Part shown: positions 1-11,826 of the stretch, in pieces | How positions within the stretch are numbered: the first letter of the stretch is position 1 | Layout of the letters: every line of letters starts with the position of its first letter | Assembly: GCA_021030905.1 (NCBI GenBank) | Contig: JAGFMI010000005.1 | Coordinates: forward strand, 310,001-374,000 | Reading direction: 5' to 3' | Length of the DNA stretch: 64,000 nt | Source of the DNA: Pyrenula massariospora | Taxonomy: Eukaryota > Ascomycota > Eurotiomycetes > Pyrenulales > Pyrenulaceae | Translations under genes and position numbers: made by a program | Notes under the pieces: generated by a model | The model's database searches: none | Seen by the model: the letters and a program-made list of their open reading frames with translations, nothing else | What the model was told of the DNA's origin: nothing

Positions 1-2
1 AT

Positions 3-599
3 CCTACAGATTTATTCTACCAAATAGTAGACCGATACAGCCCCCACGTCATTGCTAATGTTTTCTTCGGTCACACGCATGAAGATGAGCTTATGGTATA
101 CTATGCAAATAATGGCACTGATAGGAGCCGTCACACTGCACAGACGCCTGGATGGATTGGACCGAGCCTGACGCCATTAACCAATCTCAACAGCGGTTTC
201 CGCATGTACGAGGTCGACACGCACAGCTTCGATATCTACGAGGCTTATACCTTCTATGCAGATGTCAACTCCTTCCCTCACCTGGATGAAACAGGTCCAG
301 TTTTTCAATTTGAATACTCAACACGACAAATCTACGATACGCCAGAAGGATGGCCAGCCACCGCACCGTTGAACGCAACGTATTGGCATGGAGTCACTGA
401 GTCAATGGAGAAGAATCTAACGATGGTGGAGACTTTCAACACTTTCCAGGGGAAGAAATCGGTCAAGTCGCCGGCTTGCAATACAACGGCTTGTCAGACG
501 GCTAAAATCTGTTACATGCGTAGCGGCAGCGAACCTCTAGGCAGGCAATGTCCGCAGGGCTATGGATCGGTACAAAGTGCTTTCAAGCCGCCGAAATAA
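3..599 (+). CDS. Acid sphingomyelinase-like phosphodiesterase, C-terminal part (5' end outside window)
   Basis: The reading frame is open from base 3, so the gene starts before the window. The visible 198 residues begin inside the calcineurin-like metallophosphoesterase fold. The metal-binding motif GHTHEDE lies at about bases 70-90, and a C-terminal domain follows with paired cysteines (ACNTTACQTAKIC) of the kind that form disulfides in secreted acid sphingomyelinases. By family knowledge these enzymes hydrolyse sphingomyelin or related phosphodiesters outside the cell or in acidic compartments. NGT, NAT, NLT and NTT sequons fit a glycosylated secreted protein. The stop is TAA at 597-599. 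No intron is needed in the visible part. The substrate cannot be told from this fragment. Confidence 0.85.
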   Translation, partial: PTDLFYQIVDRYSPHVIANVFFGHTHEDELMVYYANNGTDRSRHTAQTPGWIGPSLTPLTNLNSGFRMYEVDTHSFDIYEAYTFYADVNSFPHLDETGPVFQFEYSTRQIYDTPEGWPATAPLNATYWHGVTESMEKNLTMVETFNTFQGKKSVKSPACNTTACQTAKICYMRSGSEPLGRQCPQGYGSVQSAFKPPK

Positions 600-1003
600 C
601 TCTCGTGTTGGAGCATTAGTGAATGACGTTATAGTTGTACATAGATTGACAACTTAGAGACATCTTTATGAATGCTGTGGAACCTTCGCGTCAGATTCCC
701 TGTCAAGATGTCGTCGAAGCTCGAGCCTTGCGATTTGACTTGAGCCTAGCCGAGGGGAAGCTGCAGGCCTTGGCGTAGCTTGGCATCGGCGAGCATCTTT
801 TCTCCGCTTCCAGTGCAAAAAAGTCGAATATTGAATGCTCTTTGCCAAGCGACGAAGTAATCCCCTCGCCTCGAATTCGCCCTCCCATATCCTCAAAGCG
901 ATGGCTATTCGGTTGCTTGTTCACTTAATTGTTGAGTCTGTTTAATCGCGCGTGACCGTCGCCTAGATCTCGGTCTACCCGCGCTCGATTTTCTTGCTTC
1001 AAG

Positions 1004-1090
1004 GTAAGACTGAACCCACTGATGACTTTCTGAGATCCTGGCACTTCTAGAGACAGATGAGTGCTGACTGATCCTGTCCTCGACTTCTAG
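1004..1090 (+). other. Probable 5'UTR intron of the SCP160 gene
   Basis: GTAAGA at 1004 follows AAG, a CTGAC branch-like site lies near 1064, and the segment ends in TTCTAG at 1090. It falls 130 bases before the chosen ATG at 1221, where no coding frame is conserved. A leader intron is therefore the simplest reading. This is inferred from splice signals only. Confidence 0.45.
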
Positions 1091-1220
1091 ATTCTTGCTA
1101 TACGATAATGTCTGATAGCGGCTTATTGTGAATCATAAAGGCAACCTCATACAGATTAGATTTTCAAGAATCCGTCACTAAACCTTGAACATACCTCTCC
1201 ATCGACTGACCAAGACTACT

Positions 1221-4200
1221 ATGTCCGAGGCGGTGATGAACGGCGAAGCTTCAGCTGCTGCAAGTCAGCCAATTACCGCTGCGGACCTACAGAAACAGCA
1301 TGAGGAAGCTCACTACCACCGCCCAACCGTCGAAGACGCGGTGGACGAAGACGACCAAGCGCACCCTCGTTCTTCACAGGCAGCGAAGCAGGTGTCAAAA
1401 CTCGATACTGAATCGGAAGAAGCATTCCCATCGCTCGGAGCTGCATCAAAGGGAAAAGCTCCTGTGGGTGCCGCGACAACATGGGGGGCACGGAAGCCCC
1501 CGACACAGTCGAAAGGCCCCTTGAATGACGCGACAAATGGAACTCAAAAGGCTGCCCCTGCCACGAGTCAATCATCGTCTCGAACCTCAACACCCGTGTC
1601 TGGCCTCGCACCACCTTCAAATGCATGGACTAATAGACAAGGTGGTCCCGCGATCATGTCTATGCCAGGAAAGGTTACACATGAATGCACACTGGCTTCT
1701 GAGGAGATCAACAAAGATAAGCCCATTAAACCACTTCTTGATGGCATAAGTAGAAAATTAGGAGTTGTGGTGACGACTCATACAAGCCCCGGAGAGGTCA
1801 TATTCCGTGCAACTGGGTCAGCACACGCGGCTGATGACGCGCTTAAGCAGATCGCTCAAGCGTTGAGTTCGACTGTCGTTAGGAAGGTTCGTGTCCCTGC
1901 TGCCGCTAGGAAACACATCATCGGTGCAAAAGGTGCAACTGTCCAGATGATAATGAAAAGAACTGGAACCAATATCCAGGTACCAAAATCCCAAGGAGAA
2001 GAGGATGAGGCGACAGAAATCGATATTGAAGTTAAGGGGAATTCGAGAGCTACCTCACTCGCCATACAAGAGATCGAGAAGATCGCCTCAGAGCATGCAG
2101 CCAAGGCCAACCTCCAGATGAGAGACGTACCGCCAGAGTTCTTTCCTTTCATTGCCGGACCCAACAATCAGCGAATAAATGCCCTACAAAATGGGCAAAA
2201 CCTTGATATCCACGTGCCTCATTACCATACCTGGTCCCACCAGCCTCCGCCACAGGCGCCTCGCCCAGGTGAACGTCCTACCTTCACTGCACATCCAGAT
2301 CACGCTATACGAATCGCTGGGGAGCGTAGAGCAGCCCAACAAGTCCAAGCTCAGATTGAACGTGAGGTCGAAAGGCTCCGTCGTAATCTGACGGTCCATC
2401 AAGAATACTTTTCTCCTGGGCAACCTCAATTCATCGTTGGAGAGCGGGGCCTTTCTCTACACGATTTCTTAGAACAAACTGGCTGTGCTGTCATTCTACC
2501 TGCACTTGATGCACCGGACTCAGAAACCGTCACAATTGTCGGTCCAGCTGACCGCCTTCAGGCTGGTATTGAGAGGGCGGTAGGGCTCGCTTCGGAAATG
2601 CAATCAGCGAATATTCCGTTAGGCCGATATCATGGGAGCGCGCCTCAAGGCGCCGAAGCACATGCACGAAATTTGACTCGATACCTACAACGGCGGAAAA
2701 TGCTGGAAAGCCTTGAACAGCAGCACAATTCGCATATTGTGGTTCCTCCAGTCTTTGACGGTCCAGTTGCCTGGAACATTTTCTCCCGAGAAGGTAGGAG
2801 TATGCAGCAAGCTCGTAGCGATATCATCCGGATCGTGGAAGCTCATCCGCCCTCGAGAGTCAGTCAAGTCAACGTCGATCCTTTCTTCTATCCTCACCTG
2901 AACAGTCAAATTGCTCGACCGCTGCAGGAGGAGCTCCACGTACATATGGTCGTACCTGAGAGCGATGAAGTGGAGCATCTTGTCCTCGTATACGAGGGTC
3001 CTGAGGGGCTTGTAGATCCGTACCAGGTGCCAAAACATCGCCCGACAGCACAGGAATTGGTTCAATTCGAGACGAGCCTGCAGCAAGCGCAAGACCGTAT
3101 TATGAATCTGATCGGGGAGCAAGAACGTATCTCAGCTATTACCACTCCGGCTCCGAGAAGGTACGTTCCTTTATTTTAGGCTCGCTTTGCATTAACCCTA
3201 TCAGGTATCATGATAAGTTACGGAGATTTGTGGATCGTCAACATCAGGCTCTACCCCCTGGCAGTTTCCCTGTGCAATTGCAATTTGCTGGACAAGGTCC
3301 TCACACCAAGACTGCCAACGAGCTGGGTCCTAACAACGTTCTGCTCCGGGGTCCTACAGGAAGCGTCGAAGATCTCAAACGCAAGATTGCCGAATTCATC
3401 GATCAGCAAGAGAGGGAGGAGACTGAGCGAGGATTCACTCTGTCTTTTGACTTCCCTTCGAAGCACATCAGCCAGCTCGTTGGCAGAGAAGGGAGCAACA
3501 TCAACAAGTTACGTGACGACTACGATGTTGAGATCTCCGTCGGTGACGGCAAGGATGGCAAAGTCACCATTAAAGGCCCACAAGCCAAAGCTGAGAAATG
3601 CAAGTCTCACGTCATCGGTCTAGGTAAGAAGCTGGAGGATGAAGAAACATACGTCATAAAAGTGCCGGCACAATTCCACGGCGAGCTTATCGGCCCTAAA
3701 GGCAGCAACGTCAACAAGCTCCAAGACAAATACCATGTTCGGATCCAGTTCCCCAGAAATACAAACGATGGTGGGGCTGCCGATGATGCTAGTGAATCTG
3801 GTGTTCCGCGAAGCAATCGTCTTCGTCAAGCTCCTGATGAGATCACCATTCGTGGACCACGTAAAGGCGCTAATGACGCGAGAGGCGAGCTCTTGGACCT
3901 AAAGCAGTATATCGAAGACAATTCCTACACCGAAATAATTTCTGTTGCTAGGGCGCAAATTCGTTCGCTCGTGGGCAAGGGCGGCCGGGAGATTGAGCAG
4001 CTACGGCAGGAGACTGGAGCCATGATTGACCTACCCAGCCAGTCAAGAGACGACAACTCCGGCCGGGTCGACATTAAAGTACGAGGAACGAAAAGAGACG
4101 TTCAGAAGGCCAAGCAGATCTTGCAGCAGAAAACAAAATCGTTCGACGCCATCGTCACACAGTCAGTAAACATTGATAGAAAATACTACAAGGACATAAT

Positions 4201-5225
4201 CGGATCTGGAGGTATACACTCTTAAAACTACAGGTTGCAAGCCTCACTAACGTTGGATAGGCTCGAACATAAAAAGGCTTGTACTAGAGGCAGGTGGCCA
4301 AGAGCAAGACGCGCGCAATGTCAAATTCCCTGAACAGAAAGATGATAGCGCATCAATCAAAGTTTCCGGCACGGAACCATTAGTGAAGAAAATCATCGCC
4401 AACCTCCAGACCTTTGTCTCGGAGCGTGCGAATCAGATTAAGGACACTGTTGACGTCCCCATCGCTAAAAGGCGCAACCTCATTGGGCGCGAAGGTCAGA
4501 CGCGCCAGTCCATCGAATCGCAATTCAACGTCTCAATTATCATTCCTCGCCAAGGTGATGAGAGCACCTCTGTCGAGATCATTGGCTCCCCCGAGAATGT
4601 CGCGAGAGCCAAATCTCACATAGCAAATCTTACTAAAAGTCCTGCTGGGGAGACCATACTTGTCTCTCGTGCTCTCCACCATTCTGTTGCGGATAGAGGC
4701 AACCTCTTCCGTCGGCTGAAGAATGACCAGAAAGTAACAGTGGACCATTCCGGCGAGAAACCGCCTCCTCGCCCCGGATCCTACGGCCGACTAACAAACA
4801 GCGCCACTGCTCCTCTAATCACAGATGACCCTGCGACAGCCGCTGAGTCCCACTTTTGGGACCTTGTGGATCACAATCCTTCTGCCTCAGGTGAAGCCGG
4901 CTCCATACCTTGGGTCTTATCCGGCCCGTCACCCGACGCAATCGCAGCGGCGAAATCTATAATTGAGAAAGCCATTGCACGTGCAAATCAACCTATCACT
5001 AAGGGCTACCTTGTTCTCCCTGAATCGACAAGTTACGGTGCGATTATTGGCCCGGGAGGAAGTAAAATCAACGAGATCCGTCGAGACACTGGCTGTGATG
5101 TCCAGGTCCCAAAGAATGGAAGCAGAGAAGCAATCGAAGTTAGTGGTGGCAGGGAAGGTTGTGAAAGGGCCAAGTCTATGATTCTCGAAGCTGTCAGACA
5201 AGCCAGCGAGGGACGAAGGCGCTAA
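1221..5225 (+). CDS. SCP160: SCP160/vigilin multi-KH-domain RNA-binding protein
   Basis: Three exons, join(1221..3160, 3205..4211, 4261..5225), encode 1303 residues, about the length of fungal Scp160. The introns are 44 and 49 bases and the frame is kept at both joins. The ATG at 1221 (MSEAVMNGEA) is the first in frame; the frame extends upstream only through non-ATG codons. At least seven intact KH GxxG loops are visible: IIGAKGA (about residue 233), LVGREGS (738), LIGPKGS (809), LVGKGGR (902), IIGSGGS (979), LIGREGQ (1056) and IIGPGGS (1244). Further degenerate KH units lie between them. Intron 2 cuts directly after a GxxG loop. Scp160 is a cytoplasmic, polysome- and ER-associated RNA-binding protein that affects translation and mRNA partitioning. 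The N-terminal 150 residues are low-complexity. Confidence 0.93.
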
Positions 5226-6440
5226 TTCGGAGATCGAACCATTTTGACGGATAATACAGCAGGGCGATGAGATTTAAGAAAGATGCTCGAAAAGACAACG
5301 GGAGATTGAAGAAAATACGGGATCTATACCGTCTTAAGCTTGCGAGCTTTGTTCTAAAGTAGAATATTTCTTGTACAAAAGTCTTTCATCATGGTTACTC
5401 GCTGAATAAGTTCGCTCTTGCCTCTTGCGGTCGAGATACCACACTAGAAGCTCTCTGTTCAAGACTCTCGGTCCTCTGAGATCTTTAGATAACTACAAGC
5501 ATTTCTCTTGGGATATTTAGAGGATTTAGGTGAGGCATCAATGCAAAATTGAGGCTCGGTCCCAAGCTTCTACCTTGCACGGCCGGAATCATCACAAGGC
5601 AACGTGCGGGTGGGGGCTGATGAACCAACGAGGCTAACTGAAACGCCTCGCTGCGAAGACCTGCCAACGATTGTTAGAAACGATGCTGTCGTAGCTTTGC
5701 GTCCACGCTCCCTTCTGCTCTGCTACCTGGTCATCTCGTTCCGGCGCGAACCGGATCTTGCTAACTCGAGAATTCGATATCGAAGATGCTCAAGTACAAT
5801 GGCTCGACTTACCTCACCCCCCATTGCAGGGTGTTGTGTCGCCAGAGGCGACCATTTGGGCAACGCGGCCAACAACATCTGCTTAAAGCATGACCTGCCC
5901 AACGCGTTCTATGTCCTGTCAGACATGATTCCTTATTTAGCCCAGACAGGTATCCTACTCGCAAGTCTTGGGGCCCCAAACTTTACTTTCTGAGGACTGA
6001 AGTTCGTACTACCATGCAACCGTTTCTAGTGAGAGGAGGGCCTGTTGTCTGCCAACATGCCTCGCGAAGGCGCTTGGTGGCCAGTACATTTCCGTGCCTG
6101 CAACTCTTGGTCGTATTTAACCGCTGTATGAGAATCTTAGGGTCCACAATCGGAGTATGAACAAAACGCAGAACACGTTGGTTTCAAGAAGCTATAGATT
6201 CGCTTTTTGGTCTGGTCCGCTACTGTGCGATCGGGGAAGACTCTGGTAAACCACTGCAGAATCTCTTACCCTGACTGATTATGTGATCGTCCACATAAAG
6301 CGATATTTCCTTAGCTATGTTTCATTTGTAGATCCTTTCGAGATGACCAGGGTCGCCTAAGATAATTGACTTGTGAACCATGATCGAACGAGGTGATTCG
6401 CGTCTCGCGTCGTTGATCATCTTGTTTGCCGGGTTTCATA
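5226..6440. other. Intergenic; no gene supported
   Basis: This 1.2 kb stretch holds the 3' flank of SCP160 and the upstream region of the metalloprotease. A 129-codon frame at 5604-5993 has no ATG start, no recognisable domain and no splice-compatible neighbour, so it is not called. Confidence 0.5.
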
Positions 6441-8397
6441 ATGTTCACAGGGCTACCTGTCTTTTCCATCTTCTATCTACTTTCCATTCTATTGTCTATT
6501 TTCCTTTGCGTCTCCGCTGATCCTGTGAGACAAGCTTTACCACCAGAGCGGCCTTTCCTTACATACGACAAAAGCTGCGCCGATCATGAAGAAAATCTTA
6601 GAACATATTTCTCAAAGGCGTTCCTTCTGGCAGACCGTATGAAACATGGTCAGGCATTATCTTGAAGCTGACGAGAGAGAAACAGAAACAAGCTTTGAAT
6701 TTGCCAAATCGAAATCATCACCAGCGCGAAACATGTATCGGGCGATGTTCAACACAGAGGAGACCTCCGAGAACGATGCCCTTGGCGAGACGGAAAAGGC
6801 TGATTTGCTGTACAATCATGTTATGCAAGATAGGATATCGACCTACGTGAAAGCTGGGAGCACGATCAACCCCGATCGGAAGAACTGGAACGCCTTCATT
6901 ATAGGTAAGAAACCCCTCTGACAACCATTCCTGCTCCTTCAAAAATTTGATGGCATGGTTGTTATGGAATATCGATGCTTGAAAATCACTGGATCTTACA
7001 ATCTGCAGAAATCTTCTTCAAAGCCGCCATGTTCGCAACGGACAAAGTGCCTTATGACACAACTGTATTCTGCGATTTGACTAGGTTCCGCAAGGTCACG
7101 TATAAAGAGGGCGGGAAATTGAAGTATTACATTGTGGATCGAACGTTCCCGAAAAAGGACGAGGCCTCTCAAGCTGTGATGAAGTTCAAGGAAATATCCA
7201 AGGAAAAATCTGTGGAGGACTCGGAGTGTCGTGAGACCCTCGCATTCATGTACCAGGGTTAGTTCATCTTGTCGAAGCCTTCTAGACCGGCATCATCTCT
7301 ATTCGTAGTCAACCCATCATAAAATTTCACCCTAACTCAGAAAATCCCCAGGGCCGGCCGATTCCGAGTTCAAAAACCAAATCCGCATCAACCTCTGTCC
7401 CTCGTTCTTCGACGATGCCGACCCAAAACCCGACTACCGCCACATCTCTGAAATCAATTCTAAGGGCCTCCTCACGGGTCCTCTTCAAAACTCTCTCGAC
7501 GGCCTCCTACCCCGAGAAGCCACCATCCTCCACGAAATAATCCACGCCATCACCGCCTACTTCAAAGACCAGGTCTCCTCCGTCCTACCCAGGCAACCTA
7601 TCATCGACGACTACGCCTACAAATTCATGCTGTGTAAGAACATGCGCCGGCACCGCGGCGTCGCCACGTTCCTCAACGCAGCCTCGTACGAACACACCGC
7701 CAAGGGAATTGGGTTGAAAGGCCTCAACGCGGCCGCAGGCGGCGGCAAACTCCAGCGGAAGACAAAAGGCCCGGTGATGTGGGACGATGGGATCATCGAT
7801 CCGATGACAGGCGAGAAATTCGACCAGTCGTGGACGGAGTGGACGAATGGGTTAGCCGAGTTCAAGAGGATGTATCCTTCGGATCCGGATGCGATGGTTA
7901 TTGACAAAAGACGGTTCAACAGCGTTGGTGCCAGGGAGACGGCGCAAAGCACGTCGGGAAACCGATGCGATCCGAACCTCCACTGCGAGGACCTTCTCTG
8001 CGCAAGCGACAACGGGAAGACGTGCACTCACGACTTCTTCGCTCCCTGCCCGTGCACGCTGATGCACGATGATTCCAATGGCGACTCTGCTGTGTCTCTC
8101 CCACCTGGTGGCGACCAGGCGCTTTCGTCGGCGATCCAGGCCGTTTTCTCCCCTGCTGTCAAGACCGGGGGTAAATGTGCTGGACTGGCGACGTCTGAAG
8201 CGGCGACTGCGACCCCGAGCTTTTTGATCAGTAGTCTGAAGGAGACGTCTTTTAGTACGGTTGAGGTTCCGGAGACGGTGACTGCTTCTGGGTCTGGGTT
8301 TGTGGTCTCGTCTCCGCTCACCACGACACCCCCGTTACCGTCCCAGACAGTGTCTTCCGGTCCAGCAAGCTCGATGATTACTTGCGACGACAGCTGA
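6441..8397 (+). CDS. Secreted zinc metalloprotease (HExxH, deuterolysin/Lys-specific endopeptidase-like)
   Basis: The ATG at 6441 opens a hydrophobic signal peptide (FSIFYLLSILLSIFLCVSA). Proposed exons are 6441..6636, 6668..6904, 7009..7257 and 7352..8397, giving 575 residues. The later introns (104 and 94 bases) have normal signals. The first join is doubtful: the frame must shift by +1 near 6637-6667, and the only GT-AG choice there is 31 bases, very short for a fungal intron. It may instead be a real frameshift or a sequence error. The zinc site is HEIIH at residues 288-292 (7531-7545), followed by an NAASYEH motif resembling the NA(D)SY segment of fungal M35-related peptidases. The last 150 residues are Ser/Thr/Pro-rich with several cysteines. 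Substrate and exact peptidase family are not certain. Confidence 0.7.
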
Positions 8398-9389
8398 TCT
8401 GCATTCACCGTGCTTTCCGCTCTTGAGAGCGGGGGTGAGCTCACACAAGCATGCCAAATGACTGCCACTCCCAACATAAGAACAGACTCCGAAATATTGT
8501 TCACCAAGACAAAGCGGTCTTCTGTTTCAGATCTGTCTATCAGTAGAGCTTGCCAGAGACAAGACCCTCATCCTCAGCCTCAACGAACAAATGCTCGATC
8601 AATCTTACGTCGATATGACTAGTGGACTACATCGCGCGCTCCATCAAAATTTCCAATGGCGAAGAAGCACAAGGGCAGTCAGTCAAGAAGAGTGAGAAAA
8701 GGCTTTTAAGGGCAACGTGTATAGGCTAAGAAGTACACAATGTGTGCTTGATTTTGTGTCAAAATTTACGTCAGCGTAGGAATCATGGACACAGTCTAGT
8801 CTAGTTACACAAGACAATGAATAGACAGGCTCTTAGGTACCATTCGATACAGCAAAGTATATAAAACCTTCTGGTCTTTGAAAAAGTCACTCCCTCACGA
8901 CACCTACCAGCCGAGATCACGCTCGCAATATCTAATAGACTTTCTAACACGGTCGACCCGTTTACTTAAAAATAGACGGTAGACTTAGGACATTGATCCC
9001 ATCTCTTTCAAGCGAGGTAATTGACAGGTCATCCCCTTCTTCCGGCTCACACTTTGAGGCTTTAAAAGCATATTCCGCCCGTGATCGTAAGCTTCTGTCT
9101 CTCCCGCCTTTAGCTAAGTCCGTCCCAAGTCAGCCAGCCCGTCTCAACAACCTCTGAATCTCATCGTAGAGTATATATTGATAGGGCTAAAAGTGTACGA
9201 GCAACTGTCGTTGAATGATGGGTGAGCAAACAGCAGGACGAATTCCTTTGATCAGAGTTTGTTGCATGATAGAATTCTCATGATCCGGGTTTTGGACCGT
9301 CGCAGCCTGAGAATTGAGATCAGGCCCTGATCCGGATGTTGAGACTAGTAGTCAATTTGAAATGTGATATGTTCAGTGTCATCGGCCTC
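8398..9389. other. Intergenic between convergent genes; no gene supported
   Basis: The metalloprotease ends at 8397 and the GNAT-ankyrin gene ends at 9390, so both flanks are 3' ends. No coding frame, tRNA or recognised repeat was seen. It holds a TATA-like box that is listed separately. Confidence 0.5.
8858..8866 (+). promoter_or_regulatory. TATA-like box without an evident downstream gene
   Basis: TATATAAAA is a good match to a TATA element. It lies between two gene 3' ends, and no plus-strand coding frame longer than about 21 codons follows. It may be chance, or drive a non-coding transcript. Confidence 0.2.
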
Positions 9390-11458
9390 CTAAAACGACC
9401 TTGGGTAACCACACATCCCACTCACAAACCCAAATTCATGGTCATTTCTACACATCGGAATTTTGTCAATGTGTTCGGCGCCTACTATCCTTCGGTATTG
9501 CCCATTCCCAGCCCATTCGTCTTCCTGAATAGCGAGTTCAAAAATCGCACAAGGGACAGAGGCGACGGTGCCGCCTAGATCTAGGAAGTCTCTTGTTTGA
9601 ACGGTCAACTCTTCTCCTGCACATTCCATGATTTCCAAAAGGTTCTCCACCGTCGGAACTTTCTTTTCCCTCAAACAGGTCGCAAGATGACGGAATAAAT
9701 GGGTGAATCCCTGACGCATCTCCTTGTTTATGCCGAGACTTCTCTTCACGGAAGGGTAAAGGTATTCGAGCAAGTAGTAGAAGTCTGAGGTCCATTTGGA
9801 ACCAGAGATAGACCTATAGCGAGTAAGATTGTCATATCTGGTCTCAGCCTGGTAGAGAAGAGCATCAGCCATTCGGGGGCTGAGAAATCCTTCAATGCAC
9901 TGGCCGCAAGTGCATCCATAGCGTAGCGTGTCACACGGCAACCCCCTTAGTATCGCCAGGCATGAGGTAGATTTGGCGTCGTGACCTTCGAATTCATCAG
10001 ATGTAGAAATCCACTGATGTCCGTCAAACCTCATGCTTCGCCTGTCATCGAGCTTCATCTGTAGGGTCTCCAGCGGCGTCTCTCCGGCGTCGTTGCGGAC
10101 CGCATGCAACGAATGGTACGGGACATTTTCCAGAATCCAAGCCACTATTTTCGGATATGAGCTGAGAGCAGCTAGGTGGAGTATTGTGTCGCCGCTGTCG
10201 TCGACCGCAGACCAAAAAGGGTCAGGAGCTGGAAAACTCCGAAGCCAACGAGTCAACATCTCTGTGCATTGTTCTTCGTCATACTTCACCATAGCTTTCG
10301 AAAAGCTGTCTAGATGTTTACAATGATCATGAAATACTATGGGCGGGTCGAAATCATGATCTGCCGATAAAGAATGACACGCGTGGTCTCTGTCACTGGA
10401 TAGGGCAAACCAGTCTGAAGAGCCCACTCGTCGAAAGCCTAGAGATCGAAAGAAGGCAATTGCAGCGTCGGGAGTCTGGTCGGTGTTTCGTCGTTCAGCG
10501 GCTCTCTTATCTTCCATATCATGTCTCAATTCATCTGTCTCAATGAATGTGGGACAAGCGACCGCGATGAAGTTGCGAGTCTTTGTTTCTACCTCGTCAA
10601 GTACAGCTTTCACCACCTTGCGCCCTAGCCCAAGTCGACGATAAAGCCAACGAGTACGGACTGTCTCAATGAGAAGTATGTCTCCGGTATCAAATTCGTC
10701 TTGCCAGAGTCCGGAACCCTTTTTCACCGGATGAGTCTTGTACTCAGAGCGCAGCCGCCCGTATCGATCAAACAATTCGAATGCAAGAAGGCCCGTCTGC
10801 CGACATGGCTTACCCATATTATGATGGAACATTGCTCTTATTTGATTTCGTCGAATCAAGTTTCCGTCACAATGACCAAGCGGTTCCTTTTCGGCTTTTG
10901 CTGCGGGCACATCGTCGTGGTTGACAAAACAAACCAGACGTTCCAACCATTGGAATCTAGCAAAGGTGTCGGGTGAAAGTGTATCTGAATCGCCTTCGTG
11001 ACCATCCGAAGCTTCATTGATATTATCGGGATCACTTTTGATTACTTGATCGTACAATTCGTTTCCCTCTCGTTCATGTTCAGGAAATCCACCGGCTTTC
11101 CTGAGCTCTCTTCTCCATCTTTTAAGTTTTAGATCAATTTGCTCTGGTCCTTCTGCATTCCGGTTCGCTAACATCTCACTAAATCTCCTTTTATCTGTTT
11201 TTGGATCATTCTTGGACCCCTTCGTGCTGGAACCCAACTTGACTCTAACGGTGAACAGATCGGCAGGAATAAAGAGGGAATTTTCTTTTTTCATCACGCC
11301 CTATTACGCCTATATCAGTTCACTTACTCTGCTGGAAGCTCAGTCTCTGCACTCACTCCTGGATCGCGCTCCGGCGGTTCGAAGTGAACCTTCCTACCGC
11401 CGCTATCCTTCTGGATTTTCGAAGACTCCATATTATGCTTTTCAAAGGCCATGGTCAT
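9390..11458 (-). CDS. GNAT acetyltransferase-fold plus ankyrin-repeat protein
   Basis: Complement of 9390..11244 and 11328..11458, 661 residues. An 83-base intron (GTAAGT...GTTAG) joins in frame and supplies an N-terminal exon starting MTMAFEKHN. A shorter intronless start at 11294 is possible but would begin inside this intron. The GNAT part has the acetyl-CoA loop RRLGLGRK at about residue 245, followed by AIAFFRSLGF, the usual beta-strand/helix end of the fold. One clear ankyrin unit (SGDTILHLAAL, about 390) and a weaker second one (NDAGETPLETL) follow. A cysteine motif CTCGQC with FLSPRM (about 484-500) occurs in many uncharacterised Pezizomycotina ankyrin proteins. The acetyl acceptor is unknown; ankyrins suggest a protein partner. 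The function is inferred from fold only. Confidence 0.75.
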
Positions 11459-11826
11459 GAATAAGGACACGTTGAAAAATAAAAGATGACAATGAAACTT
11501 GACCTCTTCGGATGATCTCGAAATCGAGCTACAGCACACCAATTCACTGGAACTGACGCTGTACAAAAGTTGAAAGGAGTTTCACAGCATGAAGGGGGAG
11601 AGGAGTGAAGCAAGCGGAAAAATGAGGAAATCTTGTAAGTCTGAATATGAAGAATCACCGCATGATTGCAAATGTGCTCATTGGCAGTCGCGAATGCCAG
11701 ATCTGGGAGACGTGAGTTCAACGAGAAATTACGGCAGAGGCCAGGCAATCGCCCATAGCACTTACCAAGAGATTCCGACAAAGTTCTATGGTAAAGGAAA
11801 GCCCGACATGATTTCTCCTTCTCAGT
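11459..11826. other. Intergenic between two minus-strand genes
   Basis: This 368-base stretch contains the upstream region of the GNAT-ankyrin gene and the 3' flank of the NmrA-like gene. The plus-strand proline-rich frame starting at 11589 is mostly the antisense shadow of the NmrA-like gene. No other element was seen. Confidence 0.5.

Noticed and set aside
5604-5993. 129-codon plus-strand frame
   Set aside because: It has no ATG start, no recognisable domain and no plausible splice partners; composition looks random.
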